Source: Aselliscus stoliczkanus
Lineage: Eukaryota > Chordata > Mammalia > Chiroptera > Hipposideridae
DNA: 64,000 bases
Reading direction: 5' to 3'
Assembly (NCBI GenBank): GCA_033961575.1
Contig: CM066728.1
Location: 36,084,352-36,148,351, forward strand
The translations under genes were made by a program, and so were the position numbers. This document shows positions 52,801-61,800 of the stretch, one piece after another. Position 1 is the first letter of the stretch; each line of letters starts with the position of its first letter. The notes under the pieces are model-generated. The model did not search any database. It saw nothing but the letters and a program-made list of their open reading frames with translations, and had not been told where the DNA came from.

Positions 52801-55800
52801 ACAACATGTTAAGTACTCTGTAAGCAGTCAAATCACCTTTGACATACATCAGCTGGCACTGGTAGTGCTTGCCAGGCCACTGAGAATTGAGTGGGGCTGC
52901 AAGAGAGAGATGCTGTAACTCTCCCTCATTTCATTGCAATCATGTAACCTCCTGTGCTTTTCCTTTTTTTAATCTATGTCAGTATCCTATTTATACCACA
53001 TTCCTTCTATCTTTTAGGTTCCAGGCTAATACACTAAAGCAGGCTTGTAATATTCCAAAGATAAGGAGAGATGAGCCAGGGAGATGACAACAATAATCAT
53101 AATACCCTGAGAGCATTGTCGGCACCGTTTGTGACAAGAAGTGGTTCTCTATGGAGAAATGTCAGTCCGGCAATTGCTGTAGAATGTGCATTTCTCATTT
53201 GATTGATTAATTTTTTGTCTTCAAGATCCCAGAGTCCAATATGGCCACATGGGCTTCCAGCTGCCATTACTGGATGGCCATCTGTTATTAAAATAAAATA
53301 CATTAACAAAAACATACACCATAAACAACTACACAATTCTTCTCTCTATCTTTTTAATCAATAAAATTAGAATAAACTGTACACCAAGAATCTATCCATA
53401 CTCCTTTGGCCCTTTATACTCCAGTATTTCATTCATTACAGTGTTTTGTTCATCTATGAGATTAAATTACAAGAAAATATGATTAAGAAAACTTCTATGA
53501 GTTTCAAAGTAATGCATTTTAAGTGTTCTTAACTCTTATCAATAATTAAGACTTACCTGTACGAAACGAAATTGAAGTAATAGGTCCCCAGTCTTGACGA
53601 AACTTCATTAATGTTTCATCAAACTTAATGTTGTGAATGATAACCTGACCCGACATAAGACCAATAGCAATAACATCCACAGCTGGTGCCTGAAAATTAA
53701 ATTATTCAATATTCCTGATTACATACATCATTAGTTATGTGTTATTAAAAGAAATTACGGAATATCTTTCTGAAGGTGGCAAAGAAACCAGTAAGTATTA
53801 TCCTTCTGGCATACTTTGTATTTAGTATGGAAGTATTTAGGAATGATTTCTCTAAGTTACTTCCCAAATTCAAATCTGGTAGTCACCGTCACCTCATCAC
53901 CTCCAAAACAGCTAATGTGGTAGGAAAACAGTCGTAACAGAGAAGGAAGCTCATGTGTAAAATCACTATAATTGACTGGATGGAAACAAACAAACAAAAA
54001 AGACAACTCCTAGAAAATACATAAAGGCTTGCCATATGCATGGCAACATAAAAGGCCAATTACAAAGGAAGTGAAGAATTGTTTTTCAAGGAAAACAGAA
54101 AGAACTGTAACATGTTAAAAGGCAAAAAAGTTTTACAATTAGTCTGTTCTAGCTCTAACAGCCTATGATTATAATCTTCATTTTATACAATGGTCTAACA
54201 TACAGGCTCTATATTAAGTTCCTCTATTATGCAGATCAATGTCCAATACCACTTAGAATGGAATCAGGCCAAACATTTTATCAATTGGCCATCATGTGAC
54301 TACTACGCATAAGACCCTGTGTAGAATCCATGGGTGCTAAAACAAGTACAGTAAAATATTGGATTGTGAGTAACTTGGTTTGTGAGTGTTCCGCAAGATG
54401 AGCTGTGGGAAGCCGACAGCCCCCCAGTGTCTGACAAGGCCACATTGCCCTGCTCAGCACTGGATATTAGGGGTGCTGCCTTATGGTTGGTCATGTAATA
54501 TCTCCTGCCTCTAAGAACCCATGTGCCTTTCCTCCTATAGGAGACAATATACTCACTGCATTTATGGCAAGTTCCTGTATACCCCAATGAGCTAACTACG
54601 CAGCCAAAGACGGGTAAGATCTCCCAAACGAAAGGGCCGGCCGAGTGGCTCAGTTGGTTAAGAGCTCGCTCAAGAGTGCGAGCTGAGCTCTGAGCAACAG
54701 TGGTTCGATGCCAGCCCGAGCTGAGTTGCCGTTGAGCTGCCAACAGGTGGCAGGATGGCTCAGCTAAAAAAAAAAAAAAAAAATCTCCCAAACGAGGGGA
54801 GACAACCTAAGCCAGGCGGTAGTTCCATGGGGAACCCCTGAACTAAGATATTGGGGACTCAAGCCCCTTGGAAACTGAGGCACAGACCTCTGACAAACTC
54901 AGGCCAGAAAACTCAGGCCTGTGAGAAGCTGATGCATTTGCCTAAGGGCTCTGCTGTGAAAAGTCTCCTCAGAGGCCAAAGGTCTCCAGGCCATGAGAGT
55001 TCCAGGCAGCTTGCTGACCATGAGTTATGTTAACAGCCTTGTGTAAATTCCTTCGTTTAGTGCCTTGTTGTAGCAACAGATACTGAAGCTTTAACTAAGA
55101 AACAGATACAGCCCTCTGTAGGATAGAGTGGTGTGAGACCCCTTTAATTGCTAGGTATTGTATTTACATAGGAATAAAACTTTATATGCTTTTACCCTGA
55201 ACAGGGTCAAAGCTAGTCTTTTAGTAATAATTCAAGTATACTCCCTGAGAGTCTAGCTGCTGGAATTTGGGATAATGGCTAGGTAGTCATGGTAAACATT
55301 CTTTAGGAGATATATAGAGACAAGTCTATCCTTAGCATAAGATAGTAATGATAAACATTCTTTGGATGATAGGCAAGACTGAGTCTGAGTCTCAGAGGTT
55401 ATCACAGTGTAAAACAAGATAAATCCTTTAATGGGAGAGCAAGTCACAGTGCACCCTGGAGAGAGCACTTACAGGGGAGTAGAAGACTGTGTAAATCCTG
55501 AGAACTACAAACCACCGTTAATGATTTGTTGCAGTTTGCTTCCTTGAAAATTCTCAATAAAAGCTATGCGCTGACCCGATTTGGGGCTCAGTCGTCTTTG
55601 GCTGAGTCCCTTGGTCTCGCTCTTATCTTACTTCTGTCTCTTGTTCTTATTCAATCTGCGTCGCCCCTCTCGAGTCCCATTTGCCCTTGCCACGCAGGAC
55701 GTGACAATGAGCAAACATTTCTATTAGGTTATGGCAAAAACTGCTATTACTGTTGCACCAACCTAATAATACATTTTAACTTGGTAAACAAATGATGTCT

Positions 55801-58800
55801 TGCAATATGAGTAGTTTGTTTTAGGAACGAATTATGCTCGCAAACCAAGGTATTACTGTATATTCCTTGCCCTCAAGGAACCTAATCATCTAATACGTTT
55901 GGGGTCTTCTGGGCAGGCAAAGGCAGAGCAAGGTTGATAGTACTGACAGAGGATAAAGGAATGCATATAAACTGGACAGGAATAAGCAATGGATATTTAG
56001 AAAGACAACTGTACATTGGCTGCATATGTGTTCATTATATGTATAAGATTGTCAGCAGACACACTTTCACTCATTCATACATGTTCTGTAGACACATAAA
56101 AACAAAAAGGAGTTACTTCCAGAAGAGTCCAGCATTTAATGAAATACTAGGATTTGAGCCCCAATTATTTCAAGCTATAAATATCAACATCCTGACAAAT
56201 GTCTCTGTATGACCTACAACCTCTTGTTTCACTGAACAATTCATCTCAACTCTGCACAAGGCACTGGGATACATGCCTGCAAAATGACGAGGAAACACGG
56301 TTCTGCGGCAACCACAGGTGTAGAGCCTAATTCCGGGCAAAACAATATCTACCAAGTTTATAGGCAAAGGTTTTATTTCTTGTTTTCAATTACAGCTCCA
56401 AAACACAATTTTTAGGGTAATATTTATAAAGATAAACTAGTATATATATTTTGTTTTTAAGTCCAAACATATGATCGACCCCTGAAACTGAAAGATTCTA
56501 CTACGAACTTGTTTCTCCTTTGACTCGACAGAAAAATACCAACCTGCTGAAGGGCTGTCACTCCAATTTTCCATCCTGGAAATGTATACAGAAGTTTACT
56601 ACAAGAAGAAAAATAGTTGAAAGCTATTTTTTAGAGGGAAATAAAATCAACTACATATTAAAAAGTTAAAAAAATAACAGGTGTGATATTAAGTTCTTAC
56701 TCTGCTCCACATTGTTCTAAATATAATATAATATAATATAATATAATATAATATAATATAATATAATATAACATAAATATAAACTTATTTAATAATACTC
56801 AAAACAATCCTATAAAGTAGACATTTTCCATATAAAGAAACTAAGAAACTTAAATATGTGAAATAACTAAGCTAAGGTCATGTGACTAATAATTGACAGA
56901 ACACAGAGACACCAATTCCAGACCTCAAGCTGCTAATAAATACTATTCTATATGCCACCCACTTCTTTAAGAAAATAGAGAAGACAAAAAAAAAAAATAC
57001 ATGAGTAAAAACCATTTAGATTACAGACAACAAAAACAATATTAGAATATAGGTAGATCTCATTTTTCACTGCAATGTGTTTATAGAAACATATCACAAA
57101 GGGGATATATTAGAACTACAATACTGCTCGTATAACTTTTATATGATACTAGTGATGCTGCTAAATTTCTGAATCAAGCCATGAATAATAAATAAGTCCA
57201 TGGAGGGCAAACAGAGATCTCTGAAACTGCTATACTGACAATCGATAAAGGACTAAATCATGCATTAAATTCTGTGAGTGGGCACTGATTAGTTTACTCC
57301 ATGATTATCCATGGGATGCTTAATGTACAATAAAGAGTGTAAACATCACATAAAGAGCCTAAAAAGATAACCACAGAGGCAGAGTCAACTATCTCCGTCA
57401 TCATCCCTGAGCCTAGCACAGAGAAGGTAGTCAATAATATTTGCTAAGTTGAACAGAAACACTAAAACTAAAAACCAGGATAAACGTTAAACCTTTGATA
57501 ATCTTATTTTCTCTCCTGAATTTATAAGGTATTTGGAAAGGAATATTTGGATGGTCAGGTATTTTTGTTTGTCTTTTTAATACTATACAAATAAGCCTCA
57601 GCTACCACTTTTTTTTCTGAATAAATGTTCAAATAACAGGCAGAGTTATTTAAAATCATTTATTTAGCCCTCTAGCTATACCAATATTATAGAAGATGTC
57701 CATCATGTTTATGATTGATGATGAAATACTTTTACCCTGAAAAATCATTCCTAACTGTTATCACTAAATGAACACTGACTTGCTTTGCCTTCTTTTGTCT
57801 TGGTTTATCGAAAACTACAAGCTGCCCAGTGACAATCTAATGATCATTTTCTGATCTTATGTTACTTTACTAGAGCCTTCTCTACAGCTGTATGGATTTT
57901 GTACAGTGAGCAGGGTCATCAGTATATACTTTATAATGGGCAGTTATGAAGCTGAGTAACCACTCCCAAAACATGTATATTTATTGAAAGCCCTTGAAGT
58001 AAACATAGAAAGACAGGGAGAACTGAGAGCTTTAAGTACGCATTAGGGACTAGTAGATGAGAGGATAAGGTAGGAGCCACCCATGTTATGTTCTAAAAAG
58101 GTGCTTACTTGGACTTCACATTCCACAACTGTAGGCTTCCTTGTTCACTGCCAAGAAGAATTTTATTCAAGTATGTACTTGGATGCAAAATTGCAGAAAT
58201 TTTAAATACTGATTTATCAAAAGTCAATTGCAGGTATTCTTCTACAAAAATAAGTTATAAATAGCACGTAATTATTTTTTATAAAAAATATTTTTCATAC
58301 ATCCATATATTTAGCATTTAAAATCCACCACATCAAAGATTTATATACTCATATAAATCAAAGACATATACAAACTTATAAACATTCCTTGAGATATTAA
58401 AAAATGTGATGAAAGACAATTTGTAAATATAACTAAGACTGTCAAAAATTTTCTGAAAGTTCTAATATCAATAGTATTAAAAATTTCACTCACCGCTGAA
58501 TTGGTTTACAGAAATGAAAAATAAGGACTTAAAAAAAAATGACACTAGGAATCGGCCTTATTGTTTTTATAATTAGATCAAGAGGCACAGCAAATATTAC
58601 ACATGCAGTGCTTGCTCTGAGCTCTTCCAGGGAGCGAAGGGCCAATATCTAAAACGCTTGATGGGCCACTCAAAGATGTGAAATGTAAGAAGCAAACCTC
58701 AATGAAACTAAGAGCAGTGCTTCTCACACATTTCCACAGAACCTCTCATAGAAGAGAGTAAGAGAACTTACAGATAGCCCTGTGGAGTAGGACATTTTTT

Positions 58801-61800
58801 GAAATCTTACATGTGTTTAAAATTCCTATGTGTAAATTTTGTTTTCTACTTCACACAGTTCATCTATGATGAAAACAATTTTTCACTAAATTTCCCAATA
58901 AATTTGAGTATCAAAGAAGGTACATTTCATTTAATCTTTAGTTTCACATACTATCTGGTACACTGCTGCACACTCCCAGGGATATGTATATCCCAGTTTA
59001 AGAAGCATAGATCCAGGTGAAATTATACAAAGTTTACTTTAAATACAATTTTCAAAGATCCTTGCCTTTATTTGTAATTAGTAGTTTTACTTAAAATCAT
59101 TACAAAAAGCTTCCTGAAAACACCAGTTCGATGTGCTGCTGTAACAGTAACAAAAGCTGGGCGTCAGCATCAATAGAAAGCCTGCTAGAGTCTAAGAATC
59201 ACATTCCCTAACGTTATTAAAAAAGGCCTTTAACATCCATCTGCACAGGGATTACTTTTGGAATTCTATTCACTCTACTTGAGCAAAGACAAAACAAAGA
59301 AAAGAGTAACTAATTTGAATAATACATGGAGTAACTACCAGAAGGGCAATCTGTAGAATTTCTACTAAAAGGAAACATACTGCATCAAACAATGAGTTAA
59401 TCAAGAGGTACCATAAGATAAAAATGTAGACATTAAGAAACTTAAAAGCTTTAATTCATGATAGAACCAGGCTTTTACTGAGGAAACCTGGGGATATTCT
59501 GGTATTAACCTCTAATCTTTGAAGATAACAGTCGCATAAATATAGTTCATTGTATACATTAGAGTATCACTGTTAAAGGATATTGACTCATCCTTAAGGA
59601 AAAGGATGTATATTTTCCTTCAAATCACAGGATCTTCAAGTTTATTGTTATAATCTCCTTTACTGACAGTTGAAAATACAAACCAAGAATTAACAAACCA
59701 AAATTCTCACCAGAGAAAATAATATATCATGTCACTCAACTGGAGAACTGCAATGGAAAAATGTACTAGTTGAGATAAACACATTAAACAGGTTATAAAC
59801 AGCTCAACTAGCTGACCAAAATTGCTTATCTATTTTTTACTTAGAACGTTTTTCCTATACATGTTAAAGATTCTTTCTTCAAATTTTTTTACTGCTTATA
59901 TTTGAAACCTCTGGTGTTAAAAGTTATGCTTACATAAGGTTTTAATTTTTTTTTTATTTTTTTTTAAGAGGGCAGTGTCACTGAACCTCATATGTGGGAT
60001 CCAAACTGGGGCTGCTGGCGTCCCAAGCCAGCTCTCAACCACCGCGCCACTCAGCTGGCCCCATAAGTTTTTAATTTTAACTACAAACATACTATCCCAA
60101 GATAAAGCAATAAATTGGTTAATTCTTACCTTCTGAATATATGTGCCAAATAATAAGAATGCTGTCAATATCAACAGAGATAACATGATCTCCAAAGGGT
60201 TGCAAAAGACGGATTTCTGCCTTATGACCCTTAAAGGTATGTACTACCTACAATGTGAAAGTTCAAAAGAATTTCATATTATTAATCATTCATCATGTAA
60301 TATTATTCATATTAACAACAACAACAAAAAAAATCCTAAAGATGTTCATATTAAGAAATGTGGTCCAACTTTTGATTATCCAAGGTTACACTGACAAATA
60401 GCAAGGAACTAGGCATTTTCACCTGCCAGTCCAATAATAAGGAAACATGAATACAGAATATAGAAATGAGCCCTCAGAGGCTCAGCCTCCCAACTGAGTT
60501 TAGGGAGGAGGCGTGCACACAGCTGGGTTCCCCACCCAATTCAACTGGCAGAATTCCATGCATCCTAGAAAAGTGTATGTTCTAGAAGGCTAAACTCTTC
60601 AGAGTCCATCACCAGCTGGGTTCCGGGTGAGATGAGGGATGGAGAGTGGGAGGTCTAGGGGCACTTCTTTTCTACAGCTTTCTGTTTTAGGGAAGAAGTA
60701 CTATATTCCTCAGTAACTACAGCCCCTTCTTCACAGTTTCAGTTCTCATCAGGCTCCAGTAACTATTTCTGCTCCTTGACCCTTTGGCCCTAGTGGTAGA
60801 AACAGCTTCCTATAGTTGCTAGTCTCTGATGCCCTCCCAACACCTACCATTTCTCTCTATATATATACCTCTCAGGGAAAATTACAAAATGCAATATTTT
60901 GCAAAAAAACATCATTTTTTCTGACTCTAAAAATTCAAACAACTGCTATTAAAGAGCTCCACAGGTAAGCTCCCGTCCTCTGCCACAGACAGTGATAACG
61001 GAGGACGTTAAGAAAAAATGTCAGTCCAAGCCAACCTTGACAAGTACAGATTCAATCGCTTGGCTATTTAGGCATCTCCACTGCCACTTTCCCTTTCATT
61101 CTGGACCACTAAAGCCAGGTCATCAAGTTAGTTGTCCCAGGACAAACTTAGAAACCAACAAGTAGTTAAGACAAGAAAAGATTCATCCTTAGCAGTGGAA
61201 AAAACAGAAAATCTAGGTTTCTATATTTAGGGAACAAGCACTTGGTTTTTAGAAAAGGAGTCACGGGCTGAGTTGTTCATAACAAAAAAGGCAATTCACA
61301 TAAAGCAGTAGCACAAATATAAATCTCCCAGGAAAGCATTTTCAAAATTCACATAACTAAATCCTATCTCAACAAAATATACAAAGTGGAAAGTTGCAAA
61401 GAGAAGACCGACTGGGCATGAAAATTTGAAGATGCCCAAATAATTCTGACATTAAACTCCTGGGAAAGAAAACGATACTCAAGTTTTAATTAATTTTAAG
61501 AATTTGTTGAAATCAACTTTCTCGTCTTCCAGAAAATTGAATATATACTTATGTTTAAAAAAAGTCCCTGCCCATGTCCAGAGTGTCCCAGATTAAGAAA
61601 GGCAATATTAAAAGTTTCCACCTCTATTTTAACAATCAACTACTAACTGCAAAAGACAAACACATTAAAATAGTTCAGTGACACAAACCTCTTTATTACG
61701 GGCAAATGCAGAGAATACATTTCCATAAGCAGCAAAGACTAGCTTCCCATCAGCTGCCATGCAGCAGATATCCTGTGGAACAGAGTTACCTAAAAAAAAA

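Larger units (their letters stand above)
54349..55858. mobile_element. Tigger-like DNA element in intron 6, split by later insertions
   Basis: Left end cagtaaaatattggattgtg and right end (other strand) cagtaataccttggtttgcg, flanked by TA at 54347-54348 and 55859-55860. After removing the LTR and its duplication, GTTCCGCAAGATGAGC joins AAACATTTCT. Only short arms remain; no transposase. Confidence 0.75.

Noticed and set aside
54303..54791. A 162-codon minus-strand open frame
   Set aside because: It spans the junction of a SINE, an LTR and a Tigger-like arm, so it cannot be an old gene.
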